Below are positions 25,314-34,062 of a stretch of 36,995 bases of DNA, in pieces. Source of the DNA: Planctomycetota bacterium (lineage in GTDB: Bacteria > Planctomycetota > Phycisphaerae > SM23-33); the NCBI GenBank assembly GCA_012729725.1, contig JAAYCO010000076.1, forward strand, positions 1 through 36,995. Reading direction: 5' to 3'. Numbering within the stretch: position 1 is the stretch's first letter; each line of letters starts with the position of its first letter. The notes beneath the pieces are model-generated. The model saw only the letters and a program-made list of their open reading frames with translations, ran no database searches and had not been told where the DNA came from. A program made the position numbers and the translations under genes.

Positions 25314-25871
25314 TCAGGCTCTGCTGAGGTATTCACCCGTTCTGGTGTCAACCTTGATCTTGGTGCCGTTTTCGACGAATGGGGGAACCTTCGTTTTGTG
25401 TCCGCCTTCGCACACTGCCTCTTTAAGCTGGTTGGTGGCGGTTGCGCCCTTTAGTTGCGGCGGAGTGTCTGTGACAACCAGTTCGACCGTGTTTGGAAGT
25501 TCCACAAGCGTGGGCGTGCCGTCGACCAGGGCGACCTGCACCTGGAGGTTGGGCGTCAGGAAGGCGGCGTCGTTGCCCAGCAGTTCCTGCGGCAGTTCAA
25601 CCTGGTCGTAGGATTGCGGGTCCATGAACACATGCACGTTGCCGCTGGAGTAGAGGTATTCCATGCCCTTGTGTTCCATCATGACCTGCTCGAAGCCTTC
25701 GTCGGTGCGATAGCGGTCTTCGATAAGCTGTCCGGTCTTGATGTTCTTGAGCTTGATCACCTGGTAGCTGCGCCAATTGCCTTTTGCAACCTTCTGGTTA
25801 TCAACGCAGACCCAAACGCCGTCTTTGACGCTGACTGCCATGCCGCGGCGGAGGTCGATTGCCTTTATCAT
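25314..25871 (-). CDS. efp: Elongation factor P with atypical modification loop
   Basis: 185 residues, the standard EF-P length, with the KOW-like N-terminal domain (about 1-62) and two OB domains. The C-terminal family signature PPFVENGTKIKVDTRTGEYL is present. EF-P rescues ribosomes stalled at proline runs. The beta-hairpin tip that carries Lys34 (KPGKG in E. coli) here reads KVAKGNWRSY. Aligned from the following KLKN strand, Asn32 falls at the modified position, and the loop is one residue shorter. Two ATGs (25874, 25871) follow GGAGAA. The second is chosen because the first leaves almost no spacing. A promoter lies at 25909-25936. Confidence 0.93.
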   Translation of the reverse strand: MIKAIDLRRGMAVSVKDGVWVCVDNQKVAKGNWRSYQVIKLKNIKTGQLIEDRYRTDEGFEQVMMEHKGMEYLYSSGNVHVFMDPQSYDQVELPQELLGNDAAFLTPNLQVQVALVDGTPTLVELPNTVELVVTDTPPQLKGATATNQLKEAVCEGGHKTKVPPFVENGTKIKVDTRTGEYLSRA

Positions 25872-25908
25872 CATTTCTCCAATTCATGACTTCAAATAGG
25901 AAGAGGGA

Positions 25909-25936
25909 ATTCTAGCAGCATCGCCATGCCATGCAA
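25909..25936 (-). promoter_or_regulatory. Promoter of efp
   Basis: On the minus strand, TTGCAT (25936-25931), a 16-base spacer and TAGAAT (25914-25909). The leader would be about 30 bases to the chosen ATG. Both boxes resemble those before hisD. Confidence 0.5.
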
Positions 25937-25974
25937 GTGTTTTACGCCGCGTGTGGCCTGGCGAACAAAATCGC

Positions 25975-26002
25975 TTGCAAAACCCTACCAAGGTAGTACG
26001 AT
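25975..26002 (+). promoter_or_regulatory. Promoter of tRNA-Ala
   Basis: TTGCAA at 25975-25980, a 16-base spacer and TACGAT at 25997-26002. Initiation near 26009 leaves a 5-prime leader of about 30 bases before the tRNA, to be removed by RNase P. Confidence 0.45.
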
Positions 26003-26038
26003 TATCTCTCTGACGACGTAGCATGAAAAGTGCATAGC

Positions 26039-26111
26039 GGGGACGTAGCTCAGTTGGGAGAGCGGCTGGTTCGCAATCAGCAGGTCAGGGGTTCGACCCC
26101 CCTCGTCTCCA
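26039..26111 (+). tRNA. tRNA-Ala, anticodon CGC
   Basis: A 73-base cloverleaf without encoded CCA. The acceptor stem GGGGACG pairs with CGTCTCC and contains the G3-U70 pair that identifies alanine tRNA. The D arm is GCTC/GAGC. The anticodon arm is GCTGG/TCAGC with loop TTCGCAA, anticodon CGC at 26072-26074, reading GCG. The T arm is AGGGG/CCCCT with loop TTCGACC. The discriminator is A at 26111. Confidence 0.96.
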
Positions 26112-26144
26112 TGAAAAGAGCCCGCGAAAGCGGGCTCTTTTCAT
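26111..26144 (+). terminator. Intrinsic terminator of tRNA-Ala
   Basis: A perfect 15-bp stem (26111-26125 with 26130-26144) and a GAAA tetraloop (26126-26129). The GC-rich core is gcccgc/gcgggc with an A-run and T-run at its base. The stem begins on the discriminator base of the tRNA itself. Confidence 0.85.
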
Positions 26145-26372
26145 AGAGCAGTTGAACAGGTGAACAGTTGATCAGTAGAAAAACACAAGACTCTCCCGCT
26201 CGCCCATCCAGCGATTAAGCCCAATCGGCTCAACTGCGGTCTCCTGCTCTCCTGCTCTACTTTCTGTCTTTTCTTCTCGCCCGCGAGAGGTGGTTTGTTT
26301 TCATAGAGCCGGCTTCGCCGCCCAAGGCAGTTGAAGGCTTGACTTTGCGATATCGTAGGCTATACTTTAATC
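26112..26372. other. Gene-free spacer between tRNA-Ala and hicA
   Basis: After the terminator there is no gene. The stretch has short repetitive strings (gttgaacaggtgaacagttg at 26151-26170; ctcctgctctcctgctctac at 26241-26260). It also holds a decayed direct copy of the terminator flank: 26121-26149 compared with 26280-26309, sharing cccgcga and the exact 12-mer ttttcatagagc. It ends in the hicA promoter. The layout suggests a past insertion or duplication behind the tRNA. Confidence 0.6.
26339..26366 (+). promoter_or_regulatory. Strong promoter of hicAB with leaderless start
   Basis: TTGACT (5/6) at 26339-26344, a 16-base spacer and TATACT (5/6) at 26361-26366. Seven bases separate the -10 end from the hicA ATG at 26373, so transcription should begin at or next to the A of the start codon. 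No Shine-Dalgarno is present, in agreement with this. Confidence 0.6.
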
Positions 26373-26558
26373 ATGGCAAGCGAGATGCGATATTCTGAAG
26401 TCAAGAAGATGTTGGAGGCCAAAGGCTATCGCTTGGATCATGTAACAGGTTCGCACCACGTTTTCAAAAAGCCCGGAGCGCGTACGTTTCCGATCCCAGT
26501 CCACAACGGCAAGGTCGGCCCGGCTTACGTAAGAGTGATAAAGAAACTGGAGCCATAG
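26373..26558 (+). CDS. hicA: HicA mRNA interferase toxin
   Basis: 61 residues, the usual size of HicA, a small double-stranded-RNA-binding-fold ribonuclease that cleaves mRNA and is neutralised by HicB. The hallmark is SEVKKMLEAKGYRLDHVTGSHHVFKK, described at residues 8-33, with the catalytic His28 in GSHHVF. The C-terminus is VRVIKKLE, as in the family. The start codon coincides with the predicted transcription start. The antitoxin gene begins one base after its stop. Confidence 0.92.
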   Translation: MASEMRYSEVKKMLEAKGYRLDHVTGSHHVFKKPGARTFPIPVHNGKVGPAYVRVIKKLEP

Positions 26559-26559
26559 G

Positions 26560-26943
26560 ATGCCGCACAAGAGCATAATAAACCGATACGGCAAGAAGAA
26601 TGTCGAGACCGCCCAGCGTCTTATCGACGCGTATGACATCGTTATGCGCCTGGAAGAGGGCGAATGGGTCGGCCATGCGTTGGAGTATCCAGAAGCCATC
26701 GGCGTCGGCAAAACCGTCCAGCAGTGCATGGATGAAACGCGCAAGTCGCTGTTGATCGGCGTGGCCTCAATGCTCCAGGACGGCCTGACCCCACCCATAC
26801 CGGCCCGGCAGGGTGTGAGGTCCGAACAGGTCAATCTTCGGCTGACGCCAGAGGAAAAGGCCGTGCTCGAATCCCGCAGCCGCACAAAGGGCTTCCGTGG
26901 CATCGCCGATTACGTCCGCTCGTCCGCCCTCGAGAAAGCGTAA
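26560..26943 (+). CDS. hicB: HicB antitoxin
   Basis: 127 residues. The N-terminal part (about 25-80) is the HicB partial RNase H-like fold: IVMRLEEGEWVGHALEYPEAIGVGKTVQQCMDETRKSL. The C-terminal part (about 90-127, NLRLTPEEKAVLESRSRTKGFRGIADYVRSSAL) looks like a ribbon-helix-helix or similar DNA-binding segment, so the complex probably represses its own promoter. It lies immediately after hicA. The toxin-first order is typical of this family. Confidence 0.9.
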   Translation: MPHKSIINRYGKKNVETAQRLIDAYDIVMRLEEGEWVGHALEYPEAIGVGKTVQQCMDETRKSLLIGVASMLQDGLTPPIPARQGVRSEQVNLRLTPEEKAVLESRSRTKGFRGIADYVRSSALEKA

Positions 26944-26986
26944 CGGCTGGGCCAAACTACCGTCAGAAGAGCTCGCAAAATCGGCC

Positions 26987-27718
26987 TCATCCCATGTGCC
27001 AGCCGCCGTCGACGCGAAGGTTCTGGCCTGTGATGTAGTCGTGCGAAGCAAGAAATAGCACTGCCTCGGCGATGCCTTCGGGCGTGCCTTCGCGGTGCAG
27101 GGGAATCTGTTCCAGAACGCGGCGGCGAAGGTCTTCATCAACGCCGTCCTGCCACATCGCCACGCCGGGCGCGACGGAATTCACTCTGATTCCAATTCCG
27201 GCCAGCGACTTCGCAGCCGACTTCGTCAGGGCGATCAGGGCCGCTTTCGATGCGCAATAGGCAGGGTATCCGGCGAATGCCTTCTCGGCAGCGATGTCGG
27301 TTATGTTGATGATGGCGCCGCCGCTGGTCATCAGTGGAACAGCGTGCCGTATGCACAGGGCAGGGGCACGAGCGTTGAGAATCATCATGGCGTCCCATTG
27401 ATCCGCCGTCAGCGTCTCAAGCGGCGTGCGTTCATATACGCCGGCGTTATTCACCAGGATATCCAGCCGCCGTGCAACCTTGCCCGCCTGCGTAAACAGT
27501 CGGTCAATGGCGGCCGGGTCAGCCAGATCGGCCTGGATATCCCAGGCGTCAACTCCCGCGGCCCGAATTTGTGCGGCAACCTCGGCAGCTTCCTTCGGCG
27601 AATGCCCGTGATGCACCACAACGTTGCACCCGGCCTGTCCAAGCGCGATGGCTATTGCGCGCCCGAGGCGTTTGGCGGCGCCCGTGACCAGGGCGGATTT
27701 TCCCTTCAGATTCATCAT
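26987..27718 (-). CDS. Pteridine-reductase-like short-chain dehydrogenase (FolM/PTR1 type)
   Basis: 243 residues with the SDR Rossmann fold. The cofactor loop is TGAAKRLG, which has the TGxxxRxG form of pteridine reductases rather than TGxxxGxG. NNAG follows, and the catalytic YCASK. Thirteen residues before the Tyr, where most SDRs have Ser, the sequence is NITDIAAEK with Asp. This is also seen in PTR1 and E. coli FolM (FTDY). The C-terminus GQNLRVDGGWH is typical. By family, the likely reaction is NADPH reduction of a dihydropterin or dihydrofolate. An ordinary oxidoreductase remains possible. It lies 22 bases downstream of mgtE on the same strand. Confidence 0.85.
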   Translation of the reverse strand: MMNLKGKSALVTGAAKRLGRAIAIALGQAGCNVVVHHGHSPKEAAEVAAQIRAAGVDAWDIQADLADPAAIDRLFTQAGKVARRLDILVNNAGVYERTPLETLTADQWDAMMILNARAPALCIRHAVPLMTSGGAIINITDIAAEKAFAGYPAYCASKAALIALTKSAAKSLAGIGIRVNSVAPGVAMWQDGVDEDLRRRVLEQIPLHREGTPEGIAEAVLFLASHDYITGQNLRVDGGWHMG

Positions 27719-27740
27719 GGAATTCTAGTGGCGGCTGCGA

Positions 27741-29138
27741 TTACGCGCCGAGCATCCTGCTGGCGATCATGAAGTAGATCAGCAATCCCGTAATGTCAAC
27801 CAGTGTCGTAATCGCCGGGCTGGCGACAATTGCGGGATCAAGTTTGAAGGAAGACACGACCATTGGCAGCATCGACCCGATTATGGTCGAGCAGACCACT
27901 TGTATCGCCATTGCGGTTGCGATGGCTGCCGCGACTTGAAACCATTCAAGCCCGTCGGGCAGCGCGGAGCCCTGGAGAATAATGACCACCGATACGATAA
28001 TGCCCGTCAGCACCCACAAGGCAAGGCTGAGCATCACGCTGACGCGCAGCTCTTTGCCCAGAACCCGCAGGACATCTCGCGGATGCAGTTCTCCCATGGC
28101 CAGGCCGCGCACGACAAGCGTTGCCGACTGGGTTCCGACGTTTCCGCCCGTGCCCGCGAACATTGGCAGGAAGAACGCCAGCACCATAAGCGCCGCAAGC
28201 GTATCGCCGAAGTTGTGCATGATGGTGCCGGTGATGAATCCCATGACGGCCAGGCCCATCAGCCAGGGCGCCCTTCGGCGGAAGTGCGACCAGGGGCTGG
28301 ACTTGAGGTATTCGCCGGTCTGGTGGCTGCCGCCGATGGCCATGAACTTCTCGAAGTCTTCGGTCTGTTCCTGGCGAATGATGTCGGCTGCGTCGTCATA
28401 GGTGACTATGCCGACGAGCACGTTGCCGTCATCGACAACCGGTATCGCCAGCAAGTCGTACTTTTCGATCTTGCGGGCGACCGACTCCTGGTCTTCGCTC
28501 ACGCGCGCGCTGACGACGTCTCCGTGCATGATGTCGCGCACGGTCTGGTGGGGGCGGGCGAGAATGAGCTTCTTCAAAGACACCAGTCCAAGCAGCCGGT
28601 GCTGATTGTCCACCACGTAGATGTAGTAGATGGTGGCCTTGCTTGGCGCTTGAATTCGCACCTTCTCCGTGGCCTGGGCGACTGTCAGATCGGGCGTCAG
28701 GACCGCGTAATCGGTGTTCATGACCGACCCGGCGGTGCCTTCCTCGTAGGAAACCAGCCGGCGGATATCTTCGCGTTCGGCCCGTGCGACCAGCGGGAGT
28801 ATCTCCTCGCGCACCTTTTCGTCGAGGCGTTGAACGAGGTCCGCGCGATCGTCGGGTTCCATTTCCTCCAGCAGCCGGGCCATGTCGCCGCGGTTCTGGC
28901 CCGTGGCCAGTTCCACCTGCTGATCGAGATCGAAGTTGGAGAACACCTCCGCCCGGGCGGGGGTGGGCAGAAGCAGCAGGATTCGCCAGATCTCGTCGGT
29001 TTCGAGGCCGCTGAGCAACTCCGCGGCGGTTCCGGGATGGCTTTCGACCACAAAGGAGCGCAGAGTGTCCATCTGCCCCGCTTGCAGAAGCTCGCGGAGT
29101 TCCGGAACCAGCAGTGTCTGCCTCATGGTCATGATCAA
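27741..29138 (-). CDS. mgtE: Magnesium transporter MgtE
   Basis: 465 residues. A cytosolic N domain of paired helices (about 1-135: LLSGLETDEIWRILLLLP, LLEEMEPDDRADLVQRL) is followed by two CBS domains (about 140-265), then a membrane domain (about 285-465) with five helices. That domain contains the conserved FLPMFAGTGGNVGTQSATLVVRGLAMGEL region lining the magnesium pore. The N and CBS domains close the channel when cytosolic magnesium is high. A promoter is seen upstream. The pteridine-reductase-like gene follows 22 bases downstream. Confidence 0.95.
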   Translation of the reverse strand: MIMTMRQTLLVPELRELLQAGQMDTLRSFVVESHPGTAAELLSGLETDEIWRILLLLPTPARAEVFSNFDLDQQVELATGQNRGDMARLLEEMEPDDRADLVQRLDEKVREEILPLVARAEREDIRRLVSYEEGTAGSVMNTDYAVLTPDLTVAQATEKVRIQAPSKATIYYIYVVDNQHRLLGLVSLKKLILARPHQTVRDIMHGDVVSARVSEDQESVARKIEKYDLLAIPVVDDGNVLVGIVTYDDAADIIRQEQTEDFEKFMAIGGSHQTGEYLKSSPWSHFRRRAPWLMGLAVMGFITGTIMHNFGDTLAALMVLAFFLPMFAGTGGNVGTQSATLVVRGLAMGELHPRDVLRVLGKELRVSVMLSLALWVLTGIIVSVVIILQGSALPDGLEWFQVAAAIATAMAIQVVCSTIIGSMLPMVVSSFKLDPAIVASPAITTLVDITGLLIYFMIASRMLGA

Positions 29139-29175
29139 GTCCCGAATAGCAGGCGCGGCGAATCAGATTACGCGA

Positions 29176-29204
29176 TTGTAAAGCACCGAATGTCGGGGGC
29201 CAAC
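29176..29204 (-). promoter_or_regulatory. Promoter of mgtE
   Basis: On the minus strand, TTGGCC (29204-29199), a 17-base spacer and TACAAT (29181-29176). The leader is about 30 bases. Confidence 0.45.
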
Positions 29205-29315
29205 AGGAATGCAGTGACGGCAACGGAATTTCGAGAATAACAGCGAGGCCCGTCATCAGGCGCCGCGTTCGCCCCGCGCTACAATTGTGCTGTAAACCAT
29301 ACGCAGGAGCTATGC

Positions 29316-31427
29316 ATGAAGGTTTGGCCAGGGGAGCCTTATCCGCTTGGGGCTACTTTTGACGGCAGCGGCACAAATTTCTCGGTCTTTTCAGAGGCGG
29401 CCCAGAGAGTGCAACTGTGCCTCTTTGATGAAGATGGAAACCAGGAATGCATCAGCCTGCCGGAAGTCACCGGGCACTGCTGGCACGGCTACCTGCCGCA
29501 GGTGATCCCCGGTCAGCGGTACGGCTATCGCGTCTTTGGGCCGTGGGATCCCGCGCGGGGGATTCGGTGCTGCCCGTCCAAGCTGCTGCTGGATCCTTAC
29601 GCCAAGGCCATAGATGGGGATATCAAGTGGGACGACTCGCTGTTCCCCAACCGCCCCGACATGGCGCCCGATGCGCTGGATGACAGGGATACCGCCAAAT
29701 TCATGCCAAAGTGTGTCGTAATAAATCCATTTTTTGATTGGAGCAAAGACCGGCCGCCCCGAACCCCGCTGCACGAGACGACGATTTACGAGGCCCATGT
29801 CAAGGGTCTGACGATGCTGATGTCGAAAATACCGCCGGAACTTCGCGGCACCTATGCCGGACTCAGCGAGCCGGCGATTCTGGATCACCTGGCGATGCTG
29901 GGCGTGACCGCCATCGAGCTGCTGCCCGTGCATCAGTTCGTGCATGACAGGGCGCTGGTGGAGAATTCGCTGCGAAACTACTGGGGCTACAACTCGATAG
30001 GCTATTTCGCGCCGCACAACGAGTACAGCTCGACCGGGCAGGCGGGCCAGCAGGTGCAGGAATTCAAGCAAATGGTGCTTCGGATGCACGAGGCGGGAAT
30101 AGAGGTGATCCTGGACGTGGTCTACAACCACACCGCCGAGGGCAACCATTACGGGCCGGTGCTCTCGATGAAGGGGCTGGACAACTTCTCATACTACCGG
30201 CTTAACGCCGACGACATGCGATACTACATGGACTACACCGGCACCGGCAACACCCTCAACATGCGCCATCCGCACGTGCTTCAACTGGTCATGGACTCGC
30301 TGCGCTACTGGGTGACGGAGATGCACGTGGACGGTTTTCGTTTCGACCTGGCTGCAACGCTCGCCCGCACGCTGCACGACGTGGACAAGCTCTCGACCTT
30401 TTTCGACATCATCCAGCAGGACCCAATCATCAGTCAGGTCAAGCTGATCGCCGAGCCGTGGGACGTAGGCATGGGCGGGTACCAGGTTGGCAATTTCCCC
30501 CCCCAGTGGTCGGAATGGAACGGCATGTACCGCGACAGCGTGCGCGACTACTGGCGAGGGGCTGACAGGACGCTGGGCGAGCTGGCCAACCGCTTCACCG
30601 GAAGCAGCGACCTGTACGAGAACACGCGCCGTCGGCCCCACGCCAGCGTGAACTTCATCACGTGCCACGACGGGTTCACGCTGCGCGACCTGGTGTCGTA
30701 CAACCATAAGCACAACGAGGCCAACAAGGAGGATAACCGCGACGGCAGCGACGACAACAGGTCGTGGAACTGCGGAACAGAGGGGCCTACAGATGATCCG
30801 CAAGTGTGCGAACTGAGATCGCGCCAGCAGCGGAACTTCCTGGCGACGCTGATTTTCTCGCAGGGTGTGCCGATGATCTGCTCGGGTGACGAGATCGGCA
30901 AGACCCAGGGCGGCAACAACAACGCATACTGCCAGGACAACCCCATTTCGTGGTTGGACTGGGACAATGCCGACGAGGATCTGCTGGAGTTTGTCGCCTG
31001 TCTCGTGCAGCTTCGCAAGGAACATCCCGTTTTTCGCAAGTGGAAATGGTTTGAGGGCGGCCGGGGCTGGGGCAGGCACCAAAAGGACATTGGCTGGTAC
31101 CGGCCCGACGGCGTTGAAATGTCTCAAAAGGATTGGGAAACCGGTCATTTCAAGTCGCTCCAGTTGTTCCTCTCGGGCGTGCTCAAGGTGGTGGATCAGC
31201 GAGGACAGGAGGTCACGGATGATGATTTCCTCGTGCTTTTCAACGCTTCCGACGGGGTGCGGGAATTCAAACTGGTGTCGTTCCCCCTGATCCGCGAATG
31301 GCGCGTCGAGATCAGCACTGCCGCGCCCAAACCCTGCGACGACGATGAGGTTTACAAACCCGGCCAGGTCGTTCCTTTGCCGTCCCGCAGCCTGATGGTG
31401 CTCAAGAATGTCCGGCAGCAACAATAA
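29316..31427 (+). CDS. glgX: Glycogen debranching enzyme GlgX/TreX (GH13)
   Basis: 703 residues. It hydrolyses alpha-1,6 branches of glycogen. A CBM48-type N-terminal domain (about 1-130, [20 protein letters not shown]) is followed by the GH13 barrel. Conserved regions: I, DVVYNHT (about 266-272); II, VDGFRFD with nucleophile D344; III, LIAEPWD with acid/base E380; IV, CHD with D452. [11 protein letters not shown] is a typical isoamylase/GlgX landmark. The ATG at 29316 has CAGGAG 6-7 bases upstream; another ATG four bases earlier is out of frame. A TACAAT at 29280-29285 may be the -10 of the operon. It overlaps treY by 20 bases, which with treZ fits the treX-treY-treZ arrangement. Confidence 0.95.
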   Translation: MKVWPGEPYPLGATFDGSGTNFSVFSEAAQRVQLCLFDEDGNQECISLPEVTGHCWHGYLPQVIPGQRYGYRVFGPWDPARGIRCCPSKLLLDPYAKAIDGDIKWDDSLFPNRPDMAPDALDDRDTAKFMPKCVVINPFFDWSKDRPPRTPLHETTIYEAHVKGLTMLMSKIPPELRGTYAGLSEPAILDHLAMLGVTAIELLPVHQFVHDRALVENSLRNYWGYNSIGYFAPHNEYSSTGQAGQQVQEFKQMVLRMHEAGIEVILDVVYNHTAEGNHYGPVLSMKGLDNFSYYRLNADDMRYYMDYTGTGNTLNMRHPHVLQLVMDSLRYWVTEMHVDGFRFDLAATLARTLHDVDKLSTFFDIIQQDPIISQVKLIAEPWDVGMGGYQVGNFPPQWSEWNGMYRDSVRDYWRGADRTLGELANRFTGSSDLYENTRRRPHASVNFITCHDGFTLRDLVSYNHKHNEANKEDNRDGSDDNRSWNCGTEGPTDDPQVCELRSRQQRNFLATLIFSQGVPMICSGDEIGKTQGGNNNAYCQDNPISWLDWDNADEDLLEFVACLVQLRKEHPVFRKWKWFEGGRGWGRHQKDIGWYRPDGVEMSQKDWETGHFKSLQLFLSGVLKVVDQRGQEVTDDDFLVLFNASDGVREFKLVSFPLIREWRVEISTAAPKPCDDDEVYKPGQVVPLPSRSLMVLKNVRQQQ

Positions 31428-34062
31428 GCCCGCGCCGGCAGTCGCCACCTACCGCCTTCAGATGACGGCGGAGTTTGGATTTGACGCCGCTGCCGGCATT
31501 GCCAACTACCTCGCCGGGCTGGGCGTGAGCCACTTGTACTGTTCTCCATATCTTCAGGCTGCCTCAGGCAGCACGCACGGATATGACGTGACGGACCCGA
31601 CTCGTGTGAACCAGGACCTGGGCGGCGCCGAAGCCCACGGCAGGATGACGGATGCGATTGCGGCGGCGGGTCTGGGGCAGATGCTGGATATTGTTCCCAA
31701 TCACCTTTCCACGGCTGGCGGGAACAAGGCGTGGCGCGATGTTCTCAGGCACGGCAAGGCGTCCAAGTTCGCCCACTTCTTCGACATCGACTGGCGGCGG
31801 CCCGGCATGGCTGACAAGGTGCTTCTGCCTGTGCTGGGCGCGCCTTACGGGCAGGCGCTTGCCGATGGTCAACTGCAAGCCGCCAGGACCGACGACGGTT
31901 TCGAATTGAACTATTTCGATAACGCGTTTCCCATATCGCCCCAGTCTCTTGGTCCTCTTGTGTCGCAGGCTGCGGTTGACGCCGGCGACGAGGTGCTGGC
32001 CTTCCTGGGCGACACCTTGAGCTCTCTTGGGGCTTTGAACATGCAGGCGGGGCGGCTCTACCGCGACGAGCGGGTGATTCTGGCGCTGCTTGGCCGACAC
32101 CTGGGGCACAATCCGGCTTCCGCAAAGGCGTTGGATGCGCGCCTCGGGGCGCTGACAAACAATACAGGTGACATGCACGAGACGCTTCAACGCCAGCACT
32201 ATCGCCTTGCGTGGTGGCGGCTGGCCTCCAGCGAGATCAACTACAGGCGGTTCTTCGCCATCAATTCGCTGGCCGGTGTGCGCATCGAAGATCAAGATGT
32301 GTTTCGCTACATGCACGACCTTGTGCTGTTCTGGGTTAACAGGGGAACGATCACCGGCCTGCGGGTGGATCACATCGACGGCCTGCTGGACCCGTTCGAT
32401 TACCTGCGCAAATTGCGGGCGGCGGCGGGCGAGGCAACGTGGATCGTGGTCGAGAAGATCCTCATGCCACAGGAACGGCTGACGCGGACCTGGCCTGTGC
32501 AGGGCACGACTGGATACGACTTCATGAACGTCGCCGGCGGCCTGTACGTTAACGGCGAGGCCGAAGAGGAATTCACCGATTTCTACGCGGAATTCACCGG
32601 ATTGAGCCAGCAATGGGATGAGGTTCTGCGCGACAACAAACGCCGGATAATCGACCGGGAATTCCAATCCGAAGCAGGCAGGCTCATCGACATGGCCGTG
32701 CGGATCGCGGCCGGACGAATCGAGTACAGAGACTGCCCCCGCGAATCAATCGCCCGGGCGCTGCTGGAAGTGATTGCGTGCTTTGGCGTCTATCGCACAT
32801 ACGCCAGGCCCAACTACCGCCAGATCGCCCCCAGCGACATCGACTGGATAAACCAGGCTATCGCCAAGGCCCGGGCAAACGCGCCGGACCTCGACGAGAG
32901 GGCCCTGAAGTTTCTCCAAGGTCTTCTGGTGATGAACATTCAAGGCGAGGCGGAGGTTGAGTTCCTCCTGCGGTTCCAGCAGCTCACCGGCCCCGCGACG
33001 GCCAAGGGCATGGAAGACACCAGCTACTACTGCTACAACCGCCTGCTGTCGCTTAACGAGGTCGGCGGCGACCCCGCCGCGTTCGGCGTAACGCCTCGGC
33101 AATTCCACGACTGGTGCAGCTACATCCAGCAGGCTTGGCCGATGACCATGCTGGCGACTTCCACCCACGACACCAAGCGCGGCGAAGACACCAGGCTCAG
33201 AATATCGATGCTCAGCGAGATGCCCCAGCGGTGGTTCGACGCGGTTCGCCGGTGGTCTGGGATGAATGAAAGCCGCCGTCGCGGCGATGCGCCATCAAGG
33301 AACGACGAGTACATGATATACCAGACCCTCGTCGGGGCCTGGCCGATCGATGCACAACGGTTGAAGGACTATATCGTCAAGGCCTGCCGCGAGGCCAAGA
33401 CGAACACGTCATGGAACGATCCTGATGAGGCGTACGAGCAGGCAGCGTGCAGCTTCGCAGCCGGCCTGCTGGATGACGCAGCGTTTGTGAAGGATCTTGA
33501 GGCGTTTCTTGCCCCGCTGGTCTTGCCGGCGAGGGTTTCGTCGCTTTCGCAGACGTTGATCAAGTGCATCGCGCCTGGAGTGCCGGACATATATCAGGGC
33601 AGCGAACTGTGGAACCACAGCCTGGTCGATCCCGACAACCGCCGGCCAGTGGATTACGATTTGAGGCGCAAGCTCGTCAAGGAGCTTGAGCTGCTTTCCC
33701 CGGCGCAGACGCTGGAGAAGATGGATGCCGGCCTGCCAAAGATGGCGGTGATTCACACGGCCCTTGCACTTCGACAACGAAAGGCAGGCTCATTCGGCCC
33801 GAATGCCGGTTACGAGCCCCTGCAAGCGAGCGGCAGCCGGTCTGGTCACGTTGTGGCGTTTGTTCGTGGCGGTGATGTAATCGCCGTTGCGCCCCGGCTG
33901 GTGTTCATGATGGCCAATGACTGGGGTGACACTGTTCTTCCCTTGCCGCAAGGCCGGTGGAAGAACGAATTCACCCAGATCGCATACCACCAGGACGTGG
34001 CCCTTGCCGATCTGCTGCGAGGTTTTCCCGTGGCGCTTCTGGTCAGAGAGGAACTGCAATGA
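31408..34062 (+). CDS. treY: Malto-oligosyltrehalose synthase
   Basis: 884 residues. It rearranges the reducing-end alpha-1,4 bond of malto-oligosaccharides to the alpha,alpha-1,1 bond, giving maltooligosyl trehalose. It begins [39 protein letters not shown], the diagnostic TreY start (residues about 13-51). GH13 residues: region I D94 in MLDIVPNH, nucleophile D321 in [10 protein letters not shown]349 in VVEKIL, and D588 in [11 protein letters not shown], the last two also TreY-specific. The large helical insertion between regions III and IV is expected for the family. The start lies within the last codons of glgX and the stop overlaps treZ by 4 bases (ATGA), so all three are translationally coupled. 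Confidence 0.96.
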   Translation: MSGSNNKPAPAVATYRLQMTAEFGFDAAAGIANYLAGLGVSHLYCSPYLQAASGSTHGYDVTDPTRVNQDLGGAEAHGRMTDAIAAAGLGQMLDIVPNHLSTAGGNKAWRDVLRHGKASKFAHFFDIDWRRPGMADKVLLPVLGAPYGQALADGQLQAARTDDGFELNYFDNAFPISPQSLGPLVSQAAVDAGDEVLAFLGDTLSSLGALNMQAGRLYRDERVILALLGRHLGHNPASAKALDARLGALTNNTGDMHETLQRQHYRLAWWRLASSEINYRRFFAINSLAGVRIEDQDVFRYMHDLVLFWVNRGTITGLRVDHIDGLLDPFDYLRKLRAAAGEATWIVVEKILMPQERLTRTWPVQGTTGYDFMNVAGGLYVNGEAEEEFTDFYAEFTGLSQQWDEVLRDNKRRIIDREFQSEAGRLIDMAVRIAAGRIEYRDCPRESIARALLEVIACFGVYRTYARPNYRQIAPSDIDWINQAIAKARANAPDLDERALKFLQGLLVMNIQGEAEVEFLLRFQQLTGPATAKGMEDTSYYCYNRLLSLNEVGGDPAAFGVTPRQFHDWCSYIQQAWPMTMLATSTHDTKRGEDTRLRISMLSEMPQRWFDAVRRWSGMNESRRRGDAPSRNDEYMIYQTLVGAWPIDAQRLKDYIVKACREAKTNTSWNDPDEAYEQAACSFAAGLLDDAAFVKDLEAFLAPLVLPARVSSLSQTLIKCIAPGVPDIYQGSELWNHSLVDPDNRRPVDYDLRRKLVKELELLSPAQTLEKMDAGLPKMAVIHTALALRQRKAGSFGPNAGYEPLQASGSRSGHVVAFVRGGDVIAVAPRLVFMMANDWGDTVLPLPQGRWKNEFTQIAYHQDVALADLLRGFPVALLVREELQ

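Noticed and set aside
27900-29240. 446-codon open frame opposite mgtE
   Set aside because: MgtE is certain from its domains; the antisense product is His/Arg/Gln-rich with no family.
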